Below are positions 45,327 through 54,850 of a stretch of DNA of 64,000 nucleotides, one piece after another. The first letter of the stretch is position 1. Every line of letters starts with the position of its first letter. The notes beneath the pieces are model-generated. The model had not been told where the DNA came from. It saw only the letters and a program-made list of their open reading frames with translations, and did no database searches. The stretch is from contig NZ_QTXL01000001.1 of assembly GCF_003461625.1 (NCBI RefSeq), positions 62,001 through 126,000 on the forward strand, in the 5' to 3' direction. The translations under genes were made by a program, and so were the position numbers. Origin of the DNA: Clostridium sp. AF15-31 (GTDB lineage Bacteria > Bacillota > Clostridia > Lachnospirales > Lachnospiraceae).

Positions 45327-46310
45327 CTATTTTTCGAACATTTCATCAAGTGATACAAATCTGTAACCAAGTTCTGTTAAATTTGACAACATTGTATCTA
45401 ACGCCTGCGCATTTGACTCCGACACATTATGCATGAGCGGGATCGCTCCATTATGATAATATTTATCAAAATGCTCGATCACATAATCCTTCCCCGGCTG
45501 ATTATTTACATCATAATCTAAATATGCCATGCTCCAGAAGATGGTCTTATACCCCATATCCTTTGCCAGTTGGAGTACCCTTTCACTGTACTCACCACTT
45601 GGCGGTCTGAAATACGGATCCATCCGGTAGCCCGTGGCCTCCTTCATATAATCGGCACAGGTCTGCAATTCTTCCTTCTGTTTCTCCACACTGATACCGG
45701 GCATGGAAGGATGGGTAACGGTATGGTTGCCAACCTGGTGGCCCTCCTCTTTCATTCTTTTTACCAGCTCCACATTATCCCTGATATACGTCTGTGTAAC
45801 AAAAAAACAAGCTTTTGCATTATGCTTCTTTAACGTGTCCAGTATCTGTTCTGTATATCCGTTCTCATAACCGCAGTCAAAGGTCAGATACATAACCTTG
45901 TCATCTCCTGCATCCTGATCCACATAATATGCATCATACTGTTCGATCGAAAAACTGTGATCGCAGTCACTGATCCCATGATTTTTATCCCGTACAATGT
46001 ACCATGAAAACTTCTTATTGCTGACCGCATCATAATCCCGAAGCAGCGTCATATCCTCCGTCGTCGCCTCTGTCTGGTCTTCTACACCTCCATTATCATT
46101 TCCTCCTTTTCGTCCATCCGTACTGTCATTTTGTCCACCGGAACCATCAGCTGCCTGATTTCCCTCTTTCTGCACCCGACAGTCTCCCGGTGTTGCTACA
46201 TTTCCGTTTTTACCAGCTCTGCTCTTTGCCATTCCGACACAGCCTGTCAGAAACAGACACATCATAATTCCCGAAACTACATACAGTTTTTTGACTGCAA
46301 CCACTTCCAA
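45327..46310 (-). CDS. PdaA-like polysaccharide deacetylase lipoprotein
   Basis: 327 residues. A lipoprotein-type signal (VVSGIMMCLFLTGC) is followed by a low-complexity Gly/Asp/Asn linker (residues 30-90), then a NodB deacetylase domain: MYLTFDCGYENGYTEQIL, ACFFVTQTYI, GNHTVTHPSMP and PYFRPPSGEYS. The TFD-x-GYENGYT form is typical of PdaA-type peptidoglycan N-deacetylases linked to muramic-lactam formation in spores. Here Cys replaces the common Asp/Glu after TFD. The start is uncertain: TTG at 46310 or GTG at 46304, with no ideal ribosome binding site. Expected to be anchored outside the membrane. Confidence 0.85.
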   Translation of the reverse strand: MEVVAVKKLYVVSGIMMCLFLTGCVGMAKSRAGKNGNVATPGDCRVQKEGNQAADGSGGQNDSTDGRKGGNDNGGVEDQTEATTEDMTLLRDYDAVSNKKFSWYIVRDKNHGISDCDHSFSIEQYDAYYVDQDAGDDKVMYLTFDCGYENGYTEQILDTLKKHNAKACFFVTQTYIRDNVELVKRMKEEGHQVGNHTVTHPSMPGISVEKQKEELQTCADYMKEATGYRMDPYFRPPSGEYSERVLQLAKDMGYKTIFWSMAYLDYDVNNQPGKDYVIEHFDKYYHNGAIPLMHNVSESNAQALDTMLSNLTELGYRFVSLDEMFEK

Positions 46311-46365
46311 TTGTTATTTTGGATATAATATATGCTGTTTCTTCTGCTGTTTATACCTATACCTG

Positions 46366-47319
46366 TCAGGTTGTACTGATTCCCTGCAGCAGCTTGTCAA
46401 ATAATGCATCACACGCCGCAATCTGTTCCTCCGTTACCTCCCGCTCTTCAGCCTTTGCGGTCTGTTTCAGAGACTGCTGCTCTTCAACTGCCGGCTGCCG
46501 CCGGTTTTTCTCTGATCTGCGTTGCTCTGGCCGCATTGTTTTTTTCGATTTTGCCGTGATTCTTTCCCGTGCAGGATCAGACTCCTGCATGTTTTTCTTC
46601 TTGCTATCCGCTTCCCGTCCTTTTTTACGCTCTGCTTCTGTCTGTTTCTCGCTCCGTCTGTCCTTCTGCTCTCCCATCTGTGCCAGCGCCGCATCAATAT
46701 CGATCACATTTGGCTCTATAATAGCCGCTGCTGTCTGTTTCAGACCACTCCGGCTTCTGTCTTCTGCTTCCTGTTTACTGCTCTCCATCTGTTTTTCCTG
46801 TTCCCGTTTCAGGCGATTTGCCAGGCTGTTATTCATATAGTTGACAAGTTCTGCTGATAGCATTTCACATTTTCTCCGGGTATTGAATACGTTGTAGACC
46901 ATCTGCATAACCCCACATGCAACAATGCCCCACATGCCAATCTGTGTACTTGCAAATATAGAACTGCCTGTCCGATATTCCCACCAGGTTCCGATCAGCC
47001 CTGTTCCGGCGGCAAGGATCATCATATTACTGCAGAAGCTGTTCCAGGAGCTGACGTAGCTCTTACCAAGCTTCAGTTTATATATGTATTTCTCGACAAA
47101 CGATCTCGTATCCCGGATACCCACATCAAGATACGATAACTCCTCGTACCTTTTTCGTATCTCCACCAGTGCTTTCTTTTTTGTACTTTTCATACTTCCG
47201 ACTTCTCTGACCAGCCCCTTTAAAAATCCATTCATTATCAGCTTTGCTGCAATTCCACATATTCCCGTTGCCGCGATCACATACAAAAAAATACTCTGTT
47301 CCAAAATAGTTCCAAACAT
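46366..47319 (-). CDS. Uncharacterised membrane protein with charged cytoplasmic tail
   Basis: About 317 residues. Hydrophobic segments near residues 10-30 (IFLYVIAATGICGIAAKLIM), about 95-112 (MMILAAGTGLIGTWW) and about 124-142 (GMWGIVACGVMQMVYNVF). From about residue 165 onward the chain is extremely charged (Lys/Arg/Glu/Gln), probably coiled coil and disordered. The ATG at 47319 has GGGGAA at good distance; the ATG at 47325 is too close. No family recognised. It is not obviously part of an operon; the deacetylase gene lies 55 bp downstream. Confidence 0.6.
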   Translation of the reverse strand: MFGTILEQSIFLYVIAATGICGIAAKLIMNGFLKGLVREVGSMKSTKKKALVEIRKRYEELSYLDVGIRDTRSFVEKYIYKLKLGKSYVSSWNSFCSNMMILAAGTGLIGTWWEYRTGSSIFASTQIGMWGIVACGVMQMVYNVFNTRRKCEMLSAELVNYMNNSLANRLKREQEKQMESSKQEAEDRSRSGLKQTAAAIIEPNVIDIDAALAQMGEQKDRRSEKQTEAERKKGREADSKKKNMQESDPARERITAKSKKTMRPEQRRSEKNRRQPAVEEQQSLKQTAKAEEREVTEEQIAACDALFDKLLQGISTT

Positions 47320-47542
47320 AACCATTTCCCCTTTTCAAATAATTTTTCATGTTTTCAGTTCCGATACCCCGCTCCGGATTCAGGGTGGTTCCATTATAGT
47401 TTTGAATTTTTTGATTTTTCAAGCCAAATCACACGACAAATGTTTACCTTTATTTTCATTTTTGGTATACTGGTTTCGATTTGAACCCATTTAAGAATGT
47501 ATATAGTTATTTTGGACTATAATAGAAAAGAGGTAATTTAAT

Positions 47543-47788
47543 ATGGATTACAAAACAAAAGGAACCTGCTCTACTAATATTCATTTTGAAGTAGAAGATG
47601 GAAAAGTTAAAAATGTTTCTTTCACCGGTGGCTGCAATGGTAACCTGAAAGGTATCAGTGCCTTAGTCGAAGGTATGAAAGTAGAAGATGTCATTGATAA
47701 ACTGGAAGGAACAACATGCAGCTTTAAGCCAACATCCTGTCCGGATCAGTTAGCAAAGGCGCTTAAGAATTATCTTCAGGGGGCATAA
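47543..47788 (+). CDS. TSCPD-domain protein (TIGR03905 type)
   Basis: 81 residues. Conserved cysteines and the [11 protein letters not shown] signature: [41 protein letters not shown]. The TSCPD domain is also found at the C-terminus of some ribonucleotide reductases; stand-alone copies are common in Clostridia with unknown role, perhaps metal or thiol binding. AGAGG lies 9 nt before the ATG, with a consensus TATAAT at about 47518. murG follows 4 bp after the stop, so the two are cotranscribed. Confidence 0.85.
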   Translation: MDYKTKGTCSTNIHFEVEDGKVKNVSFTGGCNGNLKGISALVEGMKVEDVIDKLEGTTCSFKPTSCPDQLAKALKNYLQGA

Positions 47789-47792
47789 ATAT

Positions 47793-48863
47793 ATGAAACG
47801 AATCATCCTTACCGGTGGCGGAACTGCCGGACATGTTACACCAAATATAGCGTTGATACCGGAATTACAGAAGCTTGGATATGATATCCATTATATTGGT
47901 TCTTATAACGGAATGGAACGTAAGCTGATCGAGGATCTGAACATTCCTTATCATGGAATCTCCTCCGGTAAGCTCAGACGTTATTTTGACCTTAAGAACT
48001 TCACGGATCCATTCCGCGTTATTAAGGGTATGGGAGAAGCCAAGAAGTTAATGAAGGAACTGAAGCCGGATGTCGTATTCTCAAAGGGTGGCTTTGTAAC
48101 AGTTCCTGTCGTATTTGCAGCCAAATCCTGCAACATCCCTGTCATCATCCATGAATCTGATATGACACCGGGACTTGCAAATAAGCTGGAGCTTCCAAAG
48201 GCATCCCGTGTATGCTGTAACTTCCCGGAGACAAAGGATATGTTCCCGGAGGGCAAGGCAGTTGTGACCGGAACTCCGATCCGTAAAGAGCTTTTCAACG
48301 GAAATGCAGTTGATGCGATCAACTTCTGCGGATTTACAAACAACAAGCCTGTCATCCTGATCGTTGGCGGCAGCTCAGGAAGTGCCGTGATCAACAGAGC
48401 GATCCGCGAAAATATTGATAAACTGCTGGAGCGTTTCAACGTGATCCATCTCTGCGGTAAGGATAATCTGGATCACAGCTTAGATAACAAGCCGGGCTAT
48501 GCTCAATATGAATATATAAAGAAGGAACTGAGCAGCATGCTCGCTCTTGCCGATCTCGTGATCTCCCGTGCCGGTGCAAATGCGATCTGTGAATTACTTG
48601 CCCTTCGCAAGCCGAATATCCTGATCCCGTTATCCGCTGCTGCAAGCCGTGGCGACCAGATCTTAAATGCGGAATCCTTCAAAAAGAGCGGCTACAGCTA
48701 TGTGATAAAGGAAGAGGAATTATCCTCCGAAACATTATTCGCTGCGATCGATGATGTATACAACAACAAACAGACTTACATCGAAACAATGGAGAAGAGT
48801 AATCTTACAGATTCCACTTCAATTATAGTCGGCATGATTGAGGAGCTGGTAAATAACAAATAA
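47793..48863 (+). CDS. murG: UDP-GlcNAc:undecaprenyl-PP-MurNAc-pentapeptide GlcNAc transferase
   Basis: 356 residues, normal MurG length. [20 protein letters not shown] is the N-terminal glycine-rich loop; further signatures are [41 protein letters not shown] and [18 protein letters not shown]. It makes lipid II on the cytoplasmic membrane face. Unusually, it is not in a dcw cluster here but downstream of a TSCPD gene; this resembles the second murG-like form (longer NxxCGF insert) seen in Firmicutes. AGGGGG precedes the start. Confidence 0.9.
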   Translation: MKRIILTGGGTAGHVTPNIALIPELQKLGYDIHYIGSYNGMERKLIEDLNIPYHGISSGKLRRYFDLKNFTDPFRVIKGMGEAKKLMKELKPDVVFSKGGFVTVPVVFAAKSCNIPVIIHESDMTPGLANKLELPKASRVCCNFPETKDMFPEGKAVVTGTPIRKELFNGNAVDAINFCGFTNNKPVILIVGGSSGSAVINRAIRENIDKLLERFNVIHLCGKDNLDHSLDNKPGYAQYEYIKKELSSMLALADLVISRAGANAICELLALRKPNILIPLSAAASRGDQILNAESFKKSGYSYVIKEEELSSETLFAAIDDVYNNKQTYIETMEKSNLTDSTSIIVGMIEELVNNK

Positions 48864-48940
48864 GCACAGCAGCAGTCAAATACAGACTGTTCGCTGCACC
48901 AGTTGGCTTGCAGTTACCAAATGCCGGCATAACGCATATA

Positions 48941-48980
48941 AAAAACAGGCACATATCAAAATGATATATGCCTGTTTTTT
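48941..48980. terminator. Bidirectional terminator between murG and the 155-residue protein gene
   Basis: AAAACAGGCACATATC and GATATATGCCTGTTTT pair almost perfectly with a 5-nt loop, with A/T runs on both sides. It separates convergent genes and can serve both. Confidence 0.85.
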
Positions 48981-48997
48981 ATATGGTATGTATTAAA

Positions 48998-49465
48998 TTA
49001 CTTCGCTGCATTTGCAATCTTTTCATACGCGGCTGTCTTCGCCTGATCTGTAGAAAGAATATCTCCCTTGATCTCCATTACGATATCAACCTGAGAATTA
49101 TTTCGAACTGTAAATGTTACCTTCATCGGCTGTTCTGTATACATCTGATCCATACCTGCTGTTGTCAGATCCATTGTTGCCTTTGAACCATAGAATGTAA
49201 CCATCCAGTCACCATTTGCTTCTTCTTCATAGTACCATGCACAGCTCTTACAAAGTCCTTCAAGTCCTGCACCGAATGTCTTCTCAGTTCCCGGAATCTT
49301 GGTTTTCTTGATCTTATCAACCTGAGTCTTAGCTGTTTCATTTGTACGGTACTGAATATTTCCCTTTACATACATCTGAGATGTTTCCGGAAGAATACAG
49401 TAAATTCCAAAACATAATGCTCCAACAATGATAATTGCTACCAATATCTTCAAAAAAGTTTTCAT
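48998..49465 (-). CDS. Membrane-anchored protein of unknown function
   Basis: 155 residues. One N-terminal TM helix (FLKILVAIIIVGALCFGIYC) then an extracytoplasmic domain of about 125 residues. Two cysteines (GLCKSCAWYY) could bond or bind metal; the WMVTFYGSKATMDLTTAGM segment is beta-rich. No family recognised. The HD-domain gene lies 33 bp upstream in the same direction, so the pair is likely cotranscribed. Confidence 0.6.
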   Translation of the reverse strand: MKTFLKILVAIIIVGALCFGIYCILPETSQMYVKGNIQYRTNETAKTQVDKIKKTKIPGTEKTFGAGLEGLCKSCAWYYEEEANGDWMVTFYGSKATMDLTTAGMDQMYTEQPMKVTFTVRNNSQVDIVMEIKGDILSTDQAKTAAYEKIANAAK

Positions 49466-49498
49466 ATTAACACTCCCATTTCCTTTACACTATTAAAT

Positions 49499-50089
49499 CT
49501 AAAATAGCTCTTTTTCCAACTGAAAGATAAATTCTTCAAGAAGCTGCATACGCTTATTGTATTCCACTCTTCCTGCATCGGTTTTACAACGTCTGATCTT
49601 CGGTTTATTAATCCTGTAAAAGTTTTTAATTCTGTAATATGCTCTCTTATAGCTGGCGTCATCCTCCAGCGCTGTAGCCATTGAATCCCAAAGTACACTG
49701 ACAGCTCCAACCTCATCCAGAAGATCAGCATCCATAACGATACGGCATTCCAATGACAGGTCTGCATCTGTATCCTTTTCTTCATGGATCATAATGATCT
49801 CTCCGATCTTGGCAATCTTCTCCGGATCAACTCCTATGCTGTCAAGATATTCTACTGCAATCTCTGCTCCAACCTCTCCGTGAGGTCTGTTCTCATCCCA
49901 TCCAATATCATGCAAAAGTGCCGCAAGTACAATAATATCCAAATCACCGCCTAATTTAGACTGTAATTTGATCGCCCATCTGTACACGCGCATTGTATGC
50001 TCGAATCTACTTCTAAACTCATAATTTGGCGGTCTGCCATTCTCCGCGGTCTGCGTTTTGACAAACTCAATTACATCAGCGTAGTTCAT
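49499..50089 (-). CDS. HD-domain phosphohydrolase
   Basis: 196 residues. An HD superfamily core: RFEHTMRVYRWAIKL supplies the first His, LAALLHDIGWDENRPHGEVG supplies HD and the next His, MIMIHEEKD-like IHEEKD another, and MDADLLDEVGAV the final Asp. Such proteins hydrolyse phosphoester or nucleotide substrates with a metal pair; the substrate cannot be read. It has its own upstream region of about 190 bp, with an A/T-rich stretch before the SRP RNA terminator. Confidence 0.8.
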   Translation of the reverse strand: MNYADVIEFVKTQTAENGRPPNYEFRSRFEHTMRVYRWAIKLQSKLGGDLDIIVLAALLHDIGWDENRPHGEVGAEIAVEYLDSIGVDPEKIAKIGEIIMIHEEKDTDADLSLECRIVMDADLLDEVGAVSVLWDSMATALEDDASYKRAYYRIKNFYRINKPKIRRCKTDAGRVEYNKRMQLLEEFIFQLEKELF

Positions 50090-50276
50090 CTCTGTTCGCC
50101 CCTTGATATCTACCTTTTTTGTATCTTTCGTACTGTCAGAATATCTGAAGTCCTACTAAATATCATTTCTCCAGAACTTTCCCATAAAAAAAGAAAGTAT
50201 CATTATCTATGATAGCATCTTTTATATAGATTTGCTATATTTTTTTGAAAATTTTATAAATATTTTTATCAAAAAA

Positions 50277-50545
50277 TCCATGCAGTTTTCTCTCGAAATG
50301 CCGCCATAAGCGTTACCTTAGCAGTTAGCTCAGCCCAGGCACCCTCGCGGCACACAGGAGATTCTCCTTAGTGCTGCTTCGTCTCCGACCTGACACGGTT
50401 CGAAGAGTCCTGTTGCGCAAGACCCAGACATCAACGCCACTTACTAAGGGCAGCCCTACAGTGGACATCCCTCAAGAAAACTATCACCCCTGCTATAGCG
50501 GATTGCAGGTTCAGGGCACCGCTACTTCCCCGGTTGCATGGAAAC
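50277..50545 (-). ncRNA. ffs: Large-type bacterial SRP RNA
   Basis: About 269 nt. The 5' part reads GGGGAAGTAGCGGTGCCCTG, then ACCTGCAATCCGCT and AGCAGG, as in Bacillus scRNA; the S-domain helix 8 is GTGTCAGGTCGGAGAC then GAAGCAGCACTAAGG. The tetraloop is GAGA closed by G-C, still GNRA, instead of the usual GGAA closed by C-G. The ends pair (TCCATGCA with TGCATGGA) and a run of T follows at 50276-50271, acting as terminator. It scaffolds Ffh for membrane-protein targeting. tadA lies directly upstream, a common order in Firmicutes. Confidence 0.92.
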
Positions 50546-50623
50546 TTTATAACATATTAAATTGTACGCCATATTTTGACGCATATTTGATTATAAATGA
50601 CGATCGCACATACGTCAACCTGT

Positions 50624-51229
50624 TTATTTTTTTGAGATAACACCTTTCCGCAGGTCTGCAAAAAAGTTCTTCATCAGGCTGCTGCACTCCTCCTGCCGGA
50701 TACCATATACGGTTTCTACCTGATGGTTAAATGCAGGCATATCAAACATATTCAGGATTGAACCGGCACAGCCGGCTTTCTTATTCATACAGCCGATCAC
50801 AACCTTCTGGATCCTTGCCTGTACAATAGCTCCGGCACACATCTGGCACGGTTCTAATGTTACATACATCGTGCAATCCTCTAACCTCCAGTCACCAAGT
50901 TTCTTTGATGCCTGCTCGATCGCAAGCAGCTCTGCATGTGCCAGTGTTGTCTTCTTCAGATTTCTCTTGTTATATCCCCGTGCGATCACCTTATCATCCT
51001 TTACGATCACACAGCCAATCGGAACATCCCCCTGCACATAGGCTTTCTGCGCCAGCTTAATCGCCTTTGCCATATATGCTTCATACATTTTCCTGTCTTC
51101 ATCGGATATCTCCGGTTCTGTCACCTGTTGATCTGCACGTATATCTTTTTCTTCGTCTTCTCTGTTCCGTATATTCTGATCATCATTTATTCTTTGTTCT
51201 ATTACATTTTCTTCTGTACTCTGTTCCAT
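50624..51229 (-). CDS. tadA: tRNA-specific adenosine deaminase TadA with acidic N-terminal extension
   Basis: About 201 residues. The deaminase core starts near MYEAYMAKAIKLAQKAY; the zinc site is TLAHAELLAIEQA (His plus catalytic Glu) and VTLEPCQMCAGAIVQAR (two Cys). It converts A34 to inosine in tRNA-Arg(ACG). The N-terminal about 48 residues are an Asp/Glu/Arg/Gln-rich extension absent from typical TadA (about 150 residues). The ATG at 51229 has GGAG in place; an ATG 30 nt upstream gives ten more residues with a weaker site. Located between the DUF6128-like gene and the SRP RNA. Confidence 0.9.
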   Translation of the reverse strand: MEQSTEENVIEQRINDDQNIRNREDEEKDIRADQQVTEPEISDEDRKMYEAYMAKAIKLAQKAYVQGDVPIGCVIVKDDKVIARGYNKRNLKKTTLAHAELLAIEQASKKLGDWRLEDCTMYVTLEPCQMCAGAIVQARIQKVVIGCMNKKAGCAGSILNMFDMPAFNHQVETVYGIRQEECSSLMKNFFADLRKGVISKK

Positions 51230-51291
51230 CTTCTTCTCCACACCGGCATTCTCCGTCATTCAACCAACATTGCTTTTTGCCGCAATCCTTT

Positions 51292-52392
51292 TTATTTCAG
51301 ATCTACCACCCAGTAACCAAAGCTTCCGGTCTTGATTCTTGTCTCCTTCACCGGTATAAAACGATCAAATCCAAAGATTCCCGCAAGATATTTTTCTTTG
51401 GATGAATACTCTCCCGGCACTCCCAATATGTATCCATTCGTATCTTCTTCATCAAACAGCACCCTGCCGAGCATCAGATATTTGTAGCTGTAAAATCCAT
51501 GTGTCAGAAAGCTGTTCACCCCCAGCCGCCAGTTATCCATGTTCAGCAGTCCGATATCGTTCGGATTGATCTTCACACACTCGATCACTCCATTTTCTCC
51601 ATCCGGACAATTCGGCAGAAGCGGAAGTTTTTCCCGGTTCGCCATCAGTTCTGCTGCCCTTCCGTCTTCTTTCATTGTTTCTAAAACCTCAGCTGCCGTT
51701 ACCCGCTTCTCTGTTTCCTCATCGGTCTGGGAAAATGTCTTTTCATCCGGAGACTCCTCCGTTTCCGGCAAAACGGTTTCCGGGTTGTCTGTATCTGTAT
51801 GTGTCGTTTCTTTCACCTCTGAAGCCATTGTCTCCGCCTCAGATTCGCTGTCCATGTTTTCTGATTCCTCCATCGTCTCGGACACGATTCTTCTCCGATC
51901 ATACTCCGTTGCTGCAACATCTGCTCTTCTTTCCCGTTCAGCTTCTGCTGCCTCCCGCCGGGCAAATGCCTGACTGTAATCCACGATATTATCCGTCCAT
52001 GAGGAGCAGAAAATATCACTTTCTTCTTCGCCCATCCGTCTTATGATAATGCCGCTCCATGCTGTGATCGGCCGACCGGTATGATTGACATTATTCCAGT
52101 CAAAGGTAAAGCAGTCTTCTCCTCTTCCGGATTTCAGGCTTAATTTTCCAAGATACAACACAACCGGAATCATGCTGTCCGGCACAGCCTCCGGATATTC
52201 CTCCGGATCTGCAAGCGTCTCACGATACAGATAAACGGAATACAACCCCTCTTTCTTGACCTGATCCTTAAAATTCACCTGCATCTTGCCCTTCTCATTC
52301 TGCTTCTGCACCTTCGCAAATCCCGTGTTCTCGCATTTGTCATATTCGTGATACCTGAAAATATATGATATAAATCTGTTCCAGTAAACCAT
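51292..52392 (-). CDS. Lineage-specific protein, possibly DUF6128-type
   Basis: 366 residues. The N-terminal about 140 residues form a compact domain (FISYIFRYHEYDKCENTGFA, VPVVLYLGKLSLKSG-like), the middle (residues 145-250) is disordered and highly acidic (Ser/Glu/Thr-rich), and the C-terminal about 100 residues form a second conserved domain (NDIGLLNMDNWRLGVNSFLT, YLMLGRVLFDEEDTNGYILG, GSFGYWVVDLK). No catalytic motif recognised. From memory the C-terminal domain resembles DUF6128 of Lachnospiraceae. GGAGG precedes the ATG. It lies between rsmA and tadA. Confidence 0.6.
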   Translation of the reverse strand: MVYWNRFISYIFRYHEYDKCENTGFAKVQKQNEKGKMQVNFKDQVKKEGLYSVYLYRETLADPEEYPEAVPDSMIPVVLYLGKLSLKSGRGEDCFTFDWNNVNHTGRPITAWSGIIIRRMGEEESDIFCSSWTDNIVDYSQAFARREAAEAERERRADVAATEYDRRRIVSETMEESENMDSESEAETMASEVKETTHTDTDNPETVLPETEESPDEKTFSQTDEETEKRVTAAEVLETMKEDGRAAELMANREKLPLLPNCPDGENGVIECVKINPNDIGLLNMDNWRLGVNSFLTHGFYSYKYLMLGRVLFDEEDTNGYILGVPGEYSSKEKYLAGIFGFDRFIPVKETRIKTGSFGYWVVDLK

Positions 52393-52518
52393 AGATACCT
52401 CCGTCTCTTTTTTCTATCTGACATTTTTTGTCCGACAGGAAGTCATGTCTGCGTCCGACATTCTCCCCGAAAGACAAGCCTTACTTGTATCTATGCATTT
52501 TTACTGTAACTTATTCCT

Positions 52519-53382
52519 TTATTCTTCGGAAATAATATCACTTAACTTTGCAAATTCTGCCAGCGTTAAACTTTCTCCCCGAACATTTGCGGCAAGTCCC
52601 ATTTTTTCCAGAGCTTTCTCCACCTGTGCTTTTGAATATGGAAGCTCCGGGCTGTTTGCGATTCCATTCTGTAACGTCTTTCTTCTCTGGTTAAAGGATG
52701 CCCGGATCAGCTTGAACATCAGACTCTCATCCTTTACTGTCACCGGCGGCTCCTTATATCTGGTCAGCCGTATCACCGCAGATCCTACACCCGGTCTTGG
52801 GATAAAACAGTTTGGCGGCACATTTGCGGCAATATACGGTTTTGCATAATACTGGACTGCAAGTGACAACGCACCATAATCTTTCGATCCCGGTCCTACC
52901 TGCATCCGGTCTGCTACTTCCTTCTGTACCATGACCGTAATTGACTGTAATGGTACATGACTTTCAAATAAGCCCATAATGATCGGAGTTGTAATATAAT
53001 ATGGCAGATTGGCAACGACCTTGATCGGCTTGCCTGCATTTTCTTCCTCCACCAGCCGGTTGATATCTAACTTCAATATATCTTCGTTGATAACGGTTAC
53101 ATTATCATATTCTGCCAATGTTTCTCCAAGGATTGGGATCAGGTTTTTATCGATCTCAACTGCGATCACCTTTCTGGCTGACTCTGCCAGATACTGTGTC
53201 ATTGTTCCGATTCCCGGTCCGATCTCCAGTACCAGATCGTCCTTCGTAATTTCTGCCGCATTTATAATTTTTGTAATCACATGGTCATCGATCAGGAAAT
53301 TCTGACCGAATTTCTTCTGAAATGCAAACTCATATTTCTTTATTGTCTGTATCGTAACCTGCGGGTTACTTAATTTCTCCAT
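52519..53382 (-). CDS. rsmA: 16S rRNA (adenine1518-N6/adenine1519-N6)-dimethyltransferase
   Basis: 287 residues. FAFQKKFGQNFLIDDHVITK is the KsgA N-terminal signature, VLEIGPGIGTMTQYL the SAM-binding motif I, VIAVEIDKNL motif II and VVANLPYYITTPIIMGL the catalytic NLPYY motif. It dimethylates two adenines in helix 45 of 16S rRNA during 30S maturation. Downstream of tatD by about 57 bp in the usual order, though the customary rnmV gene between them is absent. Confidence 0.96.
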   Translation of the reverse strand: MEKLSNPQVTIQTIKKYEFAFQKKFGQNFLIDDHVITKIINAAEITKDDLVLEIGPGIGTMTQYLAESARKVIAVEIDKNLIPILGETLAEYDNVTVINEDILKLDINRLVEEENAGKPIKVVANLPYYITTPIIMGLFESHVPLQSITVMVQKEVADRMQVGPGSKDYGALSLAVQYYAKPYIAANVPPNCFIPRPGVGSAVIRLTRYKEPPVTVKDESLMFKLIRASFNQRRKTLQNGIANSPELPYSKAQVEKALEKMGLAANVRGESLTLAEFAKLSDIISEE

Positions 53383-53439
53383 GTCTTGTCCTCCATCTAT
53401 GCATTCTTACGCTTTCATCTTATCACGCAGTCATTCTTT

Positions 53440-54234
53440 CTACGCCTCTGCCTGCATATTTTCTTCCATTCTGTACAACTTCAGGCTGTTCTTAAATGTC
53501 ACGTCATACACTTCTTCTTCCGTAACTCCCTTTAATGCTGCGATCTCTTTTGCCACATAAGGAATATTAAGGGCAGAGTTCCGTTTTCCACGGAATGGTA
53601 CAGGTGACAGATACGGCGAATCCGTTTCTAATACGATACTGGTAAGCGGAATGGCTTCCACTACTTCTTTCAGCTTACGTCCATTGTTAAATGTCACTAC
53701 GCCGCCAACGCCGATATAATATCCCATCTTAATATATTCTCTTGCAATCTCTGTACTGTATGAAAAACAGTGAATGACGCCACCGCAAAGTCTTCCCTGC
53801 ATCTCTTTCATGATATCCATGGTATCCTTTGCCGCATCCCTGCTGTGGATCACAACCGGAAGCTTCAATTCTTCTGCCAGCTCCAACTGCTTTCGGAACC
53901 AGTGGATCTGCACCTCTTTAGGAACATCCTCATGGAAATAGTCCAGTCCGATCTCTCCAATCGCCTTTACCTTCTCATCTGTTGCCATCTGCCGATACAT
54001 CTCGATCGCCGCATCTGAAAGCTCCGGTGCATCATCCGGATGCGTTCCGATCGCTGCATAGATAAAATCATATTGATGCGCCAGTTCGACAGATGCCTTT
54101 GAAGTCGCAATATTAGCTCCTATATTCATAACATACCGGATATCCTGTCTCTGAAATTCTTCTAATAACTGCTCTCTGTCTGTATCAAACTGCTCATCAT
54201 CGTAATGTCCATGTGTCTCAAATATCATCTTCAT
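53440..54234 (-). CDS. tatD: TatD-family metal-dependent DNase
   Basis: 264 residues. A TIM-barrel amidohydrolase fold with FETHGHYDDEQFDTDRE (first His pair), AIGEIGLDYFH (Glu), VIHSRDAAKDTMDIM, GGVIHCFSYS and IVLETDSPYLSPVPFRGKRN (final Asp). It acts as a 3'-5' exonuclease or deoxyribonuclease on damaged DNA. A small conserved protein gene ends 13 bp upstream, suggesting coupling; rsmA follows. Confidence 0.93.
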   Translation of the reverse strand: MKMIFETHGHYDDEQFDTDREQLLEEFQRQDIRYVMNIGANIATSKASVELAHQYDFIYAAIGTHPDDAPELSDAAIEMYRQMATDEKVKAIGEIGLDYFHEDVPKEVQIHWFRKQLELAEELKLPVVIHSRDAAKDTMDIMKEMQGRLCGGVIHCFSYSTEIAREYIKMGYYIGVGGVVTFNNGRKLKEVVEAIPLTSIVLETDSPYLSPVPFRGKRNSALNIPYVAKEIAALKGVTEEEVYDVTFKNSLKLYRMEENMQAEA

Positions 54235-54247
54235 ATTCCTCGGTCAT

Positions 54248-54646
54248 TTATTTTCTCAAACTGCTCCAGTCTGTATGCTTCGCTGCATCCCATTCTTCTT
54301 TCCGGCTCTCGTACTGCTCATTGAGCCAGTCTACCGCTGCAAGTTTTCCTTCTTCCGAAAATGGAAATTCCTTTGTCAGCTTCTTTTCATCATCCGTATT
54401 CTCGTAACTGAACGGCTCCGGCCAGACCGTTGCCATCAGAGTTCCTGCATCCTGTACTTCTTTTGGTTTAAAAAATACATTTTCAAGGGGATTTCTGGCA
54501 AGGCGGAACCGCATGCCCTGATAACTTCCCTTAAATGCCTTTCCATACAAATAATAATTAATATGATAAAATGTTGTTTCTTCAATCTTTGGTGTGTCAC
54601 CCATATCTCTCATCTGCCTTTCATCTGCCGGCACATTTTTCTTCAT
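54248..54646 (-). CDS. Conserved hypothetical protein upstream of tatD
   Basis: 132 residues, soluble, with aromatic-rich N-terminal half (FYHINYYLYGKAFKGSYQGM, RFRLARNPLENVFF) and a charged C-terminus (AVDWLNEQYESRKEEWDAAK). No catalytic motif or family recognised. It sits 13 bp upstream of tatD in the same direction and is likely cotranscribed with tatD-rsmA. Confidence 0.6.
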   Translation of the reverse strand: MKKNVPADERQMRDMGDTPKIEETTFYHINYYLYGKAFKGSYQGMRFRLARNPLENVFFKPKEVQDAGTLMATVWPEPFSYENTDDEKKLTKEFPFSEEGKLAAVDWLNEQYESRKEEWDAAKHTDWSSLRK

Positions 54647-54764
54647 TCTTTTAAGTATACACTACTAAGATCAGCATATGCAACCAACTGTTGTCATTCT
54701 TTACGCCAATCGGCTTCCTTTATGCCACACAATTCATCTTTTTCTTGCCAGTCAATCCCCATGC

Positions 54765-54830
54765 AAAAAGACCCTTATCCACATCGGTTCTTGTATATCT
54801 GCTTCCGCTTCTGTGAACAAAGGTCTTTTC
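54765..54830 (-). terminator. Terminator of the DegV-type gene
   Basis: The minus strand has AAAAGACCTT and AAGGGTCTTTTT closing a loop of about 40 nt that can fold further, ending in a T-run. It lies 20 bp after the stop at 54851. Confidence 0.55.
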
Positions 54831-54850
54831 TATGAAAATCTATATTCTGT

